A DNA stretch of 14,034 nt, taken from an uncultured bacterium (GTDB lineage Bacteria > Cyanobacteriota > Vampirovibrionia > Gastranaerophilales > Gastranaerophilaceae). Positions 7,446-14,034 of this stretch are shown in pieces (position 1 is the first letter of the stretch; each line of letters starts with the position of its first letter). Location: assembly GCA_902464375.1 (NCBI GenBank), contig CABQIM010000046.1:1-14034 (forward strand), in the 5' to 3' direction. The translations under genes and the position numbers were made by a program. The notes under the pieces are model-generated. The model saw only the letters and a list, made by a program, of their open reading frames with translations, had not been told where the DNA came from and made no database searches.

Positions 7446-7463
7446 GCTTAAAAGCTTTTAGGC
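7446..7463. promoter_or_regulatory. 18-bp dyad between divergent promoters, possible operator
   Basis: A perfect 12-bp palindrome TAAAAGCTTTTA (7449-7460) is flanked by GC and GC, so the symmetry extends to 18 bp with one mismatched pair. It lies just upstream of the -35 of the gltD-like gene and about 15 bp upstream of the -35 region of wecB. That is where a regulator of both genes could bind, but the regulator is unknown and chance is possible in AT-rich DNA. Confidence 0.3.
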
Positions 7464-7477
7464 TTAGGTTTATAATT

Positions 7478-7507
7478 ATTACAAGATAAAATTTTTTGTG
7501 TTATAAT
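7478..7507 (+). promoter_or_regulatory. Promoter of wecB, overlapping the first ATG
   Basis: ATTACA (7478-7483) and a perfect TATAAT (7502-7507) are 18 bases apart, with TGT directly before the -10 (extended -10). The expected transcript start is about 7514-7515, on the wecB start codon itself. Confidence 0.6.
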
Positions 7508-7514
7508 GAATTGT

Positions 7515-8630
7515 ATGAAAAATATTATTTTTATCTTTGGAACACGTCCGGAAATTATTAAACTTGCACCTGTGATATTGGAAATGAAAAAATATCCGCA
7601 AGATTATAACGTTATTATTTGTAATACAGAACAGCAGAAACAATTGTCAAATCAGACTCTTGCTTATTTTGGTTTGAAAGCTGATATTAATCTTGATTGC
7701 ATGAGAGAAAATCAGTCTTTATCTTCTGTTCAGGCAAGAATTCTAACATCTTTAGACAAGGTATTTTCAGAAAGAGAAATTGATGCAACAATTGTTCAAG
7801 GCGATACAATGACTGTTTTGTGTGGAGCTTTAACAAGCTTTTATCATAAAATACCTGTATTTCACGTAGAAGCAGGACTTCGTTCTTATGACATATATGA
7901 ACCATTTCCGGAAGAAGTTATGCGTCAGATGACTTCTAGAGTAGCTGCACTTCATTTTGCACCAACGGAAGTTAATAAAAAGGCTTTATTAAAAGAAGAT
8001 ATTGCGGAAGATAAAATACACGTAGTTGGAAATACTGTAATTGACGCTCTATTCTGCTTGTCACAAGAGGTTATTGAACATTCTGAAAACTTCTATAAAG
8101 AAAAAAATATTCCTATAGATGATAAATTAGTTTTGATTACAGCTCACAGACGTGAAAATCATGGAGAGAGAATTGATAGAATTATAGAAGCTATAAGCTT
8201 TTTGGCTAAGAAATACAGCGACCATACTTTCGTAATTCCGGTTCATCCAAATCCAAATGTTAAAAATAAAATTCATGAACGTCTTGGCAATTTTGAAAAT
8301 ATTCATTTGTTGACACCGCTTGATTATCCGTTCTTGGTATATTTGATGAAGCACGCTAAACTTATTCTTACCGATTCCGGCGGAATTCAAGAAGAAGCGC
8401 CATCTTTTGCTTGCCCAACTCTTGTTATGAGATACGAAACTGAACGTAAAGAAGGTGTTGAGGCTGGAGTTTCAAAACTTGTAGGTGCTGATTATGACAA
8501 GATTTTGGCTGAATCTGAAAAGATTTTGGCATCAACAAAGGATGAAACAAGATTAAAAGCCCAAAACCCTTATGGTGACGGAACAGCTTCAAAACAGATT
8601 GAAAAAATTGTAAGAGAATTTTTTAAATAA
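7515..8630 (+). CDS. wecB: UDP-N-acetylglucosamine 2-epimerase, non-hydrolysing
   Basis: WecB/MnaA interconverts UDP-GlcNAc and UDP-ManNAc, supplying ManNAc for surface polysaccharide. The 371-residue protein starts MKNIIFIFGTRPEIIKLAP, the usual family opening. Further signatures are QGDT (95-98), HVEAGLRS (117-124), PFPEE (130-134), ITAHRRENHG (208-217), TDSGGIQEEAP (286-296) and ERKEGVEAG (310-318), with NPYGDG near the end. These cover the UDP-sugar site and the two GT-B-like domains. I chose the ATG at 7515 over the one at 7506 because the latter overlaps the -10 box and adds three residues not usual in the family. Neither ATG has a ribosome binding site, which fits a leaderless message. 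The stretch EEVMRQM replaces the common EExNRxL, a mild variation. No WecC or glycosyltransferase neighbour is present. Confidence 0.93.
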   Translation: MKNIIFIFGTRPEIIKLAPVILEMKKYPQDYNVIICNTEQQKQLSNQTLAYFGLKADINLDCMRENQSLSSVQARILTSLDKVFSEREIDATIVQGDTMTVLCGALTSFYHKIPVFHVEAGLRSYDIYEPFPEEVMRQMTSRVAALHFAPTEVNKKALLKEDIAEDKIHVVGNTVIDALFCLSQEVIEHSENFYKEKNIPIDDKLVLITAHRRENHGERIDRIIEAISFLAKKYSDHTFVIPVHPNPNVKNKIHERLGNFENIHLLTPLDYPFLVYLMKHAKLILTDSGGIQEEAPSFACPTLVMRYETERKEGVEAGVSKLVGADYDKILAESEKILASTKDETRLKAQNPYGDGTASKQIEKIVREFFK

Positions 8631-8669
8631 AAAATAGCAAAAAAATTATTTACAGTTTTTAATTCTCAT

Positions 8670-9482
8670 ATGTTACTAAAAACGCAAAATATGTTTTTAC
8701 AACAAGCTCGATTGCCTTTTGATATTGTAAAAGGCAGTGTTGGCATACGTAATAATAAGGCTGATAAATATTGGAAACGTTTTCTTAATGAATATGTAAA
8801 GGAGGACAATTCCAGTATTGATTATTATAAAAAATGTATTGATAAAGCTTTAGAACCAAATGTGATTAATTATAAAATTCTGCCGGAAGAAAGAGAGTAT
8901 AGCGGGAGTATTGGTGTTAATGTATCTTTATCTCCTCATGAAAATGGCGGTTTGTATATTAATCACTATGGATACAAACTTAGTTTACCGATTGATGAGG
9001 CGACTAATCTTATAAAGAACCCTAAAACCGCAGCGCATGAGGCAAGACATTTGTTTGATTATCTTTTTCAGCCCAAGATCGCAGCTTTAAGAGCAAAATA
9101 CTTGGTGAATAATAGAGAATGTGATGCGGATGTCGAGGATTTGAGGACAAATATTTTAGAAACTATTTTGGCAAAATTTAAGAAAAATGTTTTTGAAAAG
9201 AATGCGAATGATATTATAGATTCTCTTCCCAAAGATGTTGCAATTGAGGCTTTGCAAAAATGCAGGTATTCTTTAAAAACTGAAAAGAACGCGTATCGAG
9301 GAGAAATTCTGTATTTACTTAAAACAAATCCTCTAAAAAATATGGATGAAATTCTAGGTATGATAAAATTCTGCAGAAATTGTCATTTTCAAACAAGAAT
9401 AAAATTTGTTGAAGCAAAGCTAAAAACTCTTATATCACAAGTTCGTGCTGATATAAGAAGAGAAGCTGAAAACAAAAATTAA
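8670..9482 (+). CDS. Unrecognised protein with HEARH zinc-peptidase-like motif
   Basis: A 270-residue protein I cannot assign to a family. TAAHEARHLFDYL (120-132) fits the HExxH zinc-binding helix of metallopeptidases. The stretch RECDADVEDL (149-158), 23 residues after the second histidine, could supply a third ligand (E150, D152 or D154), as in gluzincin-like or ImmA/IrrE-like peptidases. The C-terminal third is charged and helical, with two cysteines (C235, C238) as CRNC. There is no signal peptide or membrane segment. The frame is continuous with wecB: its stop lies 39 bases upstream. The ATG at 8670 has no ribosome binding site, so the start is uncertain; M8 at 8691 is an alternative. 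The stop overlaps that of the convergent deaminase gene. Peptidase activity is inferred from one motif only. Confidence 0.7.
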   Translation: MLLKTQNMFLQQARLPFDIVKGSVGIRNNKADKYWKRFLNEYVKEDNSSIDYYKKCIDKALEPNVINYKILPEEREYSGSIGVNVSLSPHENGGLYINHYGYKLSLPIDEATNLIKNPKTAAHEARHLFDYLFQPKIAALRAKYLVNNRECDADVEDLRTNILETILAKFKKNVFEKNANDIIDSLPKDVAIEALQKCRYSLKTEKNAYRGEILYLLKTNPLKNMDEILGMIKFCRNCHFQTRIKFVEAKLKTLISQVRADIRREAENKN

Positions 9483-10099
9483 TCTCTGGTTGGTTTGTAG
9501 ATTTCTTTTCCGCTATTTACGTAATCTTCCAAAACCTTTTCACCATTCGCTTGTTCAATATTGCCGTAAACTGTAATTCCGCGCTTTTTGAATTCGCTTA
9601 TCCAATTTGGCTTGTATCCTTCATCAAAACCGGTAATTCTTTCAACTTCGCTTGATGGTACACCAAAGTACACAGTTTTAACTCCTGACCACATAATTGC
9701 GCCTGCGCACATAATGCATGGTTCTGCATTTACGTATAATGTGAGATTCTCTGGTGCAAGGTTGTATTCTTTATACAGAGCGTGCGCTTTTCTTAATGTA
9801 TTAACTTCTGCGTGGTAAATGCTGCATTTATCTTCTACTACACTATTAGAAGAAGCTACGACTAAATTGCCGTTTGAATCATACAATTCTGCGTAGAAAG
9901 GACCTTTGCCATTTTTTACTCCTTCTGCCGTTTTTTGATGAACTCTTTGCATTATTTGCTGCGCTTTTGCTAAATCTTCACTCTGTATTGGTGAATTTGC
10001 AACAATATTCATTTTTTTCAAATCTTTTATAGACAATTCTTGCGCTTGTACAGATAGCGCAAAGAATAATAAACTTAGTATAATAATTGCTTTTTTCAT
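9479..10099 (-). CDS. Exported cytidine/guanine-deaminase-fold protein
   Basis: A 206-residue protein with an N-terminal signal peptide (KK, then a hydrophobic run, then SVQA cleaved before Q20) followed by a CMP/dCMP-type zinc deaminase domain. The catalytic HAE is at 96-98 and the other zinc ligands are C128 and C131 in PCIMCAGA. The surrounding pattern (HAEVNTLRKA, GVKTVYFGVPSSEVERITGFDEGY) looks most like guanine deaminase (GuaD) and related nucleoside deaminases, which hydrolyse an amino group from a base. Those enzymes are usually cytoplasmic and about 155 residues long, so an export signal plus about 30 extra residues before the domain is unusual. AGGA lies seven bases before the ATG, which supports the start and hence the signal peptide. 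The family is clear, but the substrate (guanine, cytosine, adenine or a nucleoside) is not resolved. No purine genes are nearby. Confidence 0.85.
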   Translation of the reverse strand: MKKAIIILSLLFFALSVQAQELSIKDLKKMNIVANSPIQSEDLAKAQQIMQRVHQKTAEGVKNGKGPFYAELYDSNGNLVVASSNSVVEDKCSIYHAEVNTLRKAHALYKEYNLAPENLTLYVNAEPCIMCAGAIMWSGVKTVYFGVPSSEVERITGFDEGYKPNWISEFKKRGITVYGNIEQANGEKVLEDYVNSGKEIYKPTRD

Positions 10100-10116
10100 A
10101 ATTTATCCTCATATTT

Positions 10117-10125
10117 ATAATAGCA
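10117..10125 (-). promoter_or_regulatory. Possible extended -10 promoter of the deaminase gene
   Basis: Minus-strand reading is TGCTATTAT. No good -35 is present; the expected -35 position falls on the left arm of the inverted repeat at 10134-10180. Confidence 0.35.
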
Positions 10126-10133
10126 TGAAAGAG

Positions 10134-10180
10134 AAAGTTGTTGGGGCAAAGTAGGGTGCATTTTAGACACCAACAACTTT
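10134..10180. repeat. 11-bp perfect inverted repeat in a divergent promoter region
   Basis: AAAGTTGTTGG (10134-10144) and CCAACAACTTT (10170-10180) are exact reverse complements with 25 bases between. The left arm sits where the -35 of the deaminase promoter should be, and the right arm ends 56 bases before the uvrA-like start. A paired operator or a hairpin in a leader RNA are both possible. The stem is not followed by a full T-tract, so a simple terminator is less likely. Confidence 0.55.
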
Positions 10181-10236
10181 TCAATAATAGAAGAATTTCG
10201 ACATTTGTGTTAATTTAATTATTAAAAAGGTGAATT

Positions 10237-12699
10237 ATGGTTGATAAAATAAAAGTTCGTGGGGCGAGAGTTCATAATCTTAAAAATATAAATGTTGATA
10301 TCCCGCTAAATAAAATAGTTGGTATTGCAGGTGTTTCCGGCTCAGGAAAATCATCACTTGCACTAGGAGTTTTGTACTCAGAAGGTTCCAGAAGATATTT
10401 AGAGGCTCTTTCAACTTATACAAGACGAAGAATGACTCAAGCAGAAAAAGCACTTGTGGATGAAATTTTATATGTTCCGGCGGCTCTTGCTTTGCACCAA
10501 AGACCAGCAGTCCCAGGGATTAGAAGTACTTTTGGTACGGGAACGGAATTGCTAAATAGCCTAAGATTAATGTTTTCAAGACTGGCAGAACATTGTTGTC
10601 CAAACGGACATTATCATAAACCGACTCTTGCCGTAGCGGCAGAACAAGAACTTGTTTGTCCTGTATGTAATACACATTTTTATGCACCATCAGCAGAAGA
10701 ACTTGCTTTTAATAGCCAAGGGGCTTGCAAAACCTGTAGCGGCACCGGAATTGTTAGAACGGTTGATGAGTCAACTCTTGTGCCGGACGAGTCTTTAACT
10801 ATTGATGAAGGTGCAGTTGCTCCTTGGGGAACGCTGATGTGGTCGCTTATGACTGACGTTTGTCGAGAGATGGGAGTTAGGACTAATGTTCCGTTTAAGG
10901 ATTTGACGGAGCAAGAAAAGGATATTGTTTACCATGGGCCTGCTGAAAAGAAACGTATTTTTTACAAAGCTAAAAACACAAATCAAGCAGGTGAATTAGA
11001 TTTTACTTATTACAATGCCGTTTATACAGTAGAAAATGCTCTATCTAAAGTTAAAGATGAGAAAAGCATGAAGCGTGTAGAAAAGTTTTTGAAACAAGAT
11101 GTTTGTCCGGATTGTCACGGTACACGACTATCAGAGCGTGCTCGTTTACCAAAATTAAGAGGAATAACTCTGGCGGAAGCTTGTACAATGACACTCGTGG
11201 ATTTGGTAGAATGGGTGCAGAAAGTTCCGGAAACATTACCGCAGGAAATGCGCCCAATGGCAGAAAGTATTTGTGAATCTTTTTTAACGGTAGCTAAAAG
11301 ACTTATGGACTTGGGGCTTGGATATTTGACGCTTGATAGAGCTGCATCGACTCTTTCGACCGGAGAAAGGCAGCGTATGCAGCTTGCACGTGCTGTTCGT
11401 AATCGTACAACCGGAGTTTTGTATGTTCTTGATGAGCCATCAATTGGACTTCATCCTTCTAATATTGTTGGTTTGAATGGTGTTATCCACGATTTGATTG
11501 CGGATGGAAATTCTGTAATTCTGGTTGACCATGATACGCAAATTTTGCAAGAATCTGATTATATAATTGAAATGGGACCAAAAGCCGGAGCGGAAGGTGG
11601 GTATGTTGTAGCAGAAGGTACGGTTGGTGAAATTAAAACAAATGACAATTCAATTATTGGTGGTTTTCTTTCCGGTAAAGAAAATGTAATGGTTCGTAAA
11701 AAATCCGCAGAAACAAAGATTTTTGAAAATGGTAAAATTCATTTGTCGACAAAATCTATCCATACGGTAAAGCCTTTGAAAGTTGATATCCCAAAAGGTA
11801 AATTGACTGTTGTAACCGGCGTATCCGGTTCAGGAAAAACGACAATGGTTCTGGAAAGCCTTGTTCCTGCTTTGGATGCAATTACAAATGGCAAAAAGTT
11901 GCCTGAACATATTTCTAATATTGAAGCTGAAGGAATTAAGTTTATAAAACTTATTGACGCTACCCCAATTGGGATAAATGTTCGTTCAACAGTTGCGACT
12001 TATGCCAACATTCATGATGAATTAAGAAAAGTTTATGCTAAAAATCCAAAGGCAAAGGAATTAGGATATAAAGCCGGAGATTTTTCATATAATACCGGAA
12101 AATTACGCTGTCCGGTCTGTGATGGTACAGGTGAAATTAATCTTGATGTGCAATTCTTGCCGGATGTTGATATCCCTTGTCCGGAATGTAATGGTTCGAG
12201 GTACGCAAAGGCTGTAGATAATATCAAATACAACGGGTATTCTTTAGCAGAATTGATGTCAATGGATGTAGAAGCTGCGATTGATGTTTGCAAAGATTTG
12301 AATATTGTAAAACAAAGATTGGAAACACTAAGAGATTTAGGACTAGGGTATTTAAATCTTGGTGAAGATACTCCGAGTCTTTCCGGTGGCGAAGCTCAGA
12401 GGTTAAAGTTAGCCAGTGAGATGAGAAAATCACAATCAGATTCTGTTTTTGTATTTGATGAACCTACAATTGGGCTTCATCCAAAAGATGTTAGAACCCT
12501 TCTTCTTGTTTTCCAAAAATTGATTGATAATGGAGCTACTGTAATTGTAATTGAGCATGACTTAGATGTTATTAGAAATGCTGATTATATAATTGATATG
12601 GGACCTGATGGTGGAGAAGCCGGCGGAGAGGTTGTCTTTAGCGGAAGTGTGGACGCACTAAAACTTTGTGAAAAATCAAAGACTGCAAAATTTGTTTAA
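10237..12699 (+). CDS. UvrA-like tandem ABC ATPase (UvrA2/DrrC type)
   Basis: An 820-residue UvrA paralogue with two ABC ATPase halves. The first Walker A is GVSGSGKSS (32-40), with signature LSTGERQRMQLA (from 373) and Walker B VLYVLDEP (394-401). The second Walker A is GVSGSGKTT (528-536), with signature LSGGEAQRLKLA near 714. Cysteine pairs at C141/C144, C164/C167, C290/C293 and about 625-650 form the expected zinc modules. True UvrA is about 940 residues. The shortfall, and the short run between the first Walker A and the CPVC pair, fit class II paralogues (UvrA2, DrrC) that lack the UvrB-binding region. In the first signature LSTGE replaces LSGGE. AGGTGA lies just upstream of the ATG. 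Such proteins bind DNA and are linked to damage or drug tolerance; the role here is inferred. It is not a transporter, as it has no membrane segments. Confidence 0.88.
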   Translation: MVDKIKVRGARVHNLKNINVDIPLNKIVGIAGVSGSGKSSLALGVLYSEGSRRYLEALSTYTRRRMTQAEKALVDEILYVPAALALHQRPAVPGIRSTFGTGTELLNSLRLMFSRLAEHCCPNGHYHKPTLAVAAEQELVCPVCNTHFYAPSAEELAFNSQGACKTCSGTGIVRTVDESTLVPDESLTIDEGAVAPWGTLMWSLMTDVCREMGVRTNVPFKDLTEQEKDIVYHGPAEKKRIFYKAKNTNQAGELDFTYYNAVYTVENALSKVKDEKSMKRVEKFLKQDVCPDCHGTRLSERARLPKLRGITLAEACTMTLVDLVEWVQKVPETLPQEMRPMAESICESFLTVAKRLMDLGLGYLTLDRAASTLSTGERQRMQLARAVRNRTTGVLYVLDEPSIGLHPSNIVGLNGVIHDLIADGNSVILVDHDTQILQESDYIIEMGPKAGAEGGYVVAEGTVGEIKTNDNSIIGGFLSGKENVMVRKKSAETKIFENGKIHLSTKSIHTVKPLKVDIPKGKLTVVTGVSGSGKTTMVLESLVPALDAITNGKKLPEHISNIEAEGIKFIKLIDATPIGINVRSTVATYANIHDELRKVYAKNPKAKELGYKAGDFSYNTGKLRCPVCDGTGEINLDVQFLPDVDIPCPECNGSRYAKAVDNIKYNGYSLAELMSMDVEAAIDVCKDLNIVKQRLETLRDLGLGYLNLGEDTPSLSGGEAQRLKLASEMRKSQSDSVFVFDEPTIGLHPKDVRTLLLVFQKLIDNGATVIVIEHDLDVIRNADYIIDMGPDGGEAGGEVVFSGSVDALKLCEKSKTAKFV

Positions 12700-12800
12700 A
12701 ATTTGTTTTAACATTTCTTAAAATATAACTTTATTTTCTTTATGTTTATTCTAGAATAGACAAAATATTATTTTTCTATCACAAGCAATTAATTGATGTG

Positions 12801-12809
12801 TGTTATAAA
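12801..12809 (+). promoter_or_regulatory. Extended -10 promoter of the coiled-coil gene
   Basis: TGTTATAAA fits an extended -10, with a predicted start near 12816, just before the AAGGAGG site. The -35 region is weak. The 134-base gap after the uvrA-like gene otherwise holds only AT-rich sequence and a 10-bp palindrome, ATTCTAGAAT (12748-12757). I see no hairpin terminator for the uvrA-like gene. Confidence 0.4.
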
Positions 12810-12833
12810 TTATGCGAGAAAAGGAGGTTATTA

Positions 12834-14018
12834 ATGAGAATATCACCAATCAAAAGTTTTACAAATCCTACGAATAAATCGTTCAAAGGATACACAGTAC
12901 ATGATTATAATCCATATGGAGAACCGGTAATTCATAGTTCTGCAGCCAAACAAACCGGTAGACCAATTGAAAAAACACTAGGAAGCTTCCATAACAATAT
13001 TACCGGTAATGTTTATTATGCAGATCCATTAGAGCAAGTTAGTGATCAGGTTAGAGAAACAGTTGATTATGTAGTTTATGATAAAGAGCCTCCGTTCCCA
13101 GATATAGACAAGAATGTAAGTAGACATTACTTTGAGGGACGTGGGTATTTTAATAATACAGAAAGTGATTTTAATAAATTTAGAGAGTATTTTTATCGTT
13201 TAGAGATGGCTGATAGCAAAACTGTTGGGGAATATGAAAGAAAAGCTTGGAGTAATATTAATCCTCAAGAATCAAGAGAAAAATCTGCATATTTTCAAGC
13301 TCATGTGAGAGATGCAAAATACAATCAGGAAACTGCTGCTAATTGTTTGAATATTTTTAGGGAATCACAAGGTTTGAGAGATGAAAAGGATGCGATTGAC
13401 GGACGAGTTAAAAGTAGCCAAGGAGTATTGGAATTCTACAATAAAGAAGTTCCTCTTGCAGCAAAAGAACTTGAGAATAGAAAAGAATTGGATACAGAAT
13501 TAAGTTCTAAAATACAAAGTTTAGAAGAAAGAAAAGCAAGTTATACTAATATTCTTGCCCAACTGGAAAAAAGTAACAAAGGAAATGAGTCTGCGATAAG
13601 AAAACTTGCACAAACTATAAGTTGTAATCAAAAGCAAAATGATAATGTGAATAGTTATGAACGATACAATAGTACAGAATTTTTATCTAAGCCGGTTACA
13701 ATAAATAGCTATGATGATGCACAGTTAGAATTTTTTCACAGCAAAGAGACCGAAAATAAAGAAAAGGCAAATATTCTAGCTAGTATAAAGAATTTGGATG
13801 AGACAATAAAGAGTTATAAGAAAAAATTAGATGAAAATAAAGCTCTAATTAAAAAAATCAGTGATTATGCAAATGAATTGCCAGAGATTATTTCAAAACA
13901 AAAAGCAAAAGTTGAATTCTACACTAAACAATTTGAGCAGGCAAAAGCGGATTTAATTCCATATTTTGATAAACTGAAAAATTATTTTAATTCTCGTGGA
14001 ATAAAGGTAATAAGATAA
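12834..14018 (+). CDS. Coiled-coil protein of unknown function with N-terminal SFKG motif
   Basis: A 394-residue protein I cannot assign to a family. The first 60 residues are polar and probably disordered, with SFKGY at 16-20. A mixed middle part (about 65-165) is rich in aromatic residues (YYADP, RHYFEGRGYF, FREYFYRLEM). The rest is charged and helical, with two likely coiled coils at about 180-265 and 300-385 joined by an Asn/Ser-rich linker. No signal peptide or membrane segment is seen. The start at 12834 has a near-perfect AAGGAGG six bases upstream. An in-frame ATG at 12798 has none and precedes the likely -10 box. A further ribosome binding site follows 6 bases after the stop, so it heads an operon. 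I recall short N-terminal S/N-F-K-G elements on many uncharacterised proteins of Gastranaerophilales, but cannot verify this here. A structural or filament-like role is a guess. Confidence 0.8.
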   Translation: MRISPIKSFTNPTNKSFKGYTVHDYNPYGEPVIHSSAAKQTGRPIEKTLGSFHNNITGNVYYADPLEQVSDQVRETVDYVVYDKEPPFPDIDKNVSRHYFEGRGYFNNTESDFNKFREYFYRLEMADSKTVGEYERKAWSNINPQESREKSAYFQAHVRDAKYNQETAANCLNIFRESQGLRDEKDAIDGRVKSSQGVLEFYNKEVPLAAKELENRKELDTELSSKIQSLEERKASYTNILAQLEKSNKGNESAIRKLAQTISCNQKQNDNVNSYERYNSTEFLSKPVTINSYDDAQLEFFHSKETENKEKANILASIKNLDETIKSYKKKLDENKALIKKISDYANELPEIISKQKAKVEFYTKQFEQAKADLIPYFDKLKNYFNSRGIKVIR

Positions 14019-14023
14019 TTGAT

Positions 14024-14028
14024 AGGAG
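14024..14028 (+). promoter_or_regulatory. Ribosome binding site of a gene beyond the window
   Basis: AGGAG lies 6 bases after the coiled-coil gene stop, with six bases left in the window. A start codon just past the edge would make a tightly spaced operon. Confidence 0.5.
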
Positions 14029-14034
14029 TAAGAA

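Noticed and set aside
8798..8820. Strong Shine-Dalgarno-like AAAGGAGG inside the HEARH gene
   Set aside because: It encodes residues VKED in frame, and the nearest start-like codons after it are a poor ATT in frame or an out-of-frame TTG; probably coincidental.
9978..10184. Cysteine-rich 68-codon minus-strand frame across the deaminase start
   Set aside because: It overlaps the signal peptide of the deaminase in another frame and crosses the inverted repeat; no ribosome binding site.
12748..12757. Palindrome ATTCTAGAAT upstream of the coiled-coil gene
   Set aside because: Only ten bases in very AT-rich DNA; no second copy or clear position relative to a promoter.
1..14034. CRISPR arrays, insertion sequences, tRNA or rRNA genes, prophage genes
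   Set aside because: I looked for direct repeats with regular spacing, transposase motifs, cloverleaf-like segments and phage proteins, and saw none.

Overview
The window is AT-rich bacterial DNA (roughly one third G+C) with short intergenic gaps, strong AGGAG-type ribosome binding sites and standard-code genes. It combines housekeeping genes of a diderm-like or cyanobacteria-related bacterium (RseP-type site-2 protease, ADP-glucose glycogen synthase, zinc-LID adenylate kinase) with a coiled-coil protein carrying an N-terminal SFKG element. My best guess is a gut member of the Vampirovibrionia/Melainabacteria (Gastranaerophilales). That placement is an inference from gene style and recollection, not proven by any marker here.

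Left part (1-2110): a minus-strand, motif-degenerate UvrD-like helicase gene ends at an in-frame stop with plausible coding sequence beyond it. Divergent from it is a small winged-helix protein of the DUF2582 type. This converges on coaD (coenzyme A synthesis) across a bidirectional terminator.

Centre (2198-7378): rseP and glgA form a 16-nt-spaced operon. A self-contained promoter-hairpin-terminator unit, a candidate small RNA of about 82 nt, then precedes adk, which has its own promoter. Two hairpins separate adk from a convergent GltD/NfnB-type flavoprotein gene with two predicted 4Fe-4S clusters.

Right part (7515-14034): divergent from the gltD-like gene is a WecB-type UDP-GlcNAc 2-epimerase that looks leaderless. 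It is followed by an unrecognised protein with a HEARH motif. That protein converges, with overlapping stop codons, on an exported cytidine/guanine-deaminase-fold protein. A divergent intergenic region with an 11-bp inverted repeat leads to an 820-residue UvrA paralogue that seems to lack the UvrB-binding region. The last gene encodes a 394-residue coiled-coil protein of unknown function, and a ribosome binding site at the window edge shows that another gene follows.

The genes do not form one pathway. Most of the window is ordinary metabolism and envelope biology. The items worth a second look are the candidate RNA at 5055-5137, the decaying helicase, the HEARH protein, the exported deaminase, the SFKG coiled-coil protein, and a marked excess of the tetranucleotide CCGG across the window.
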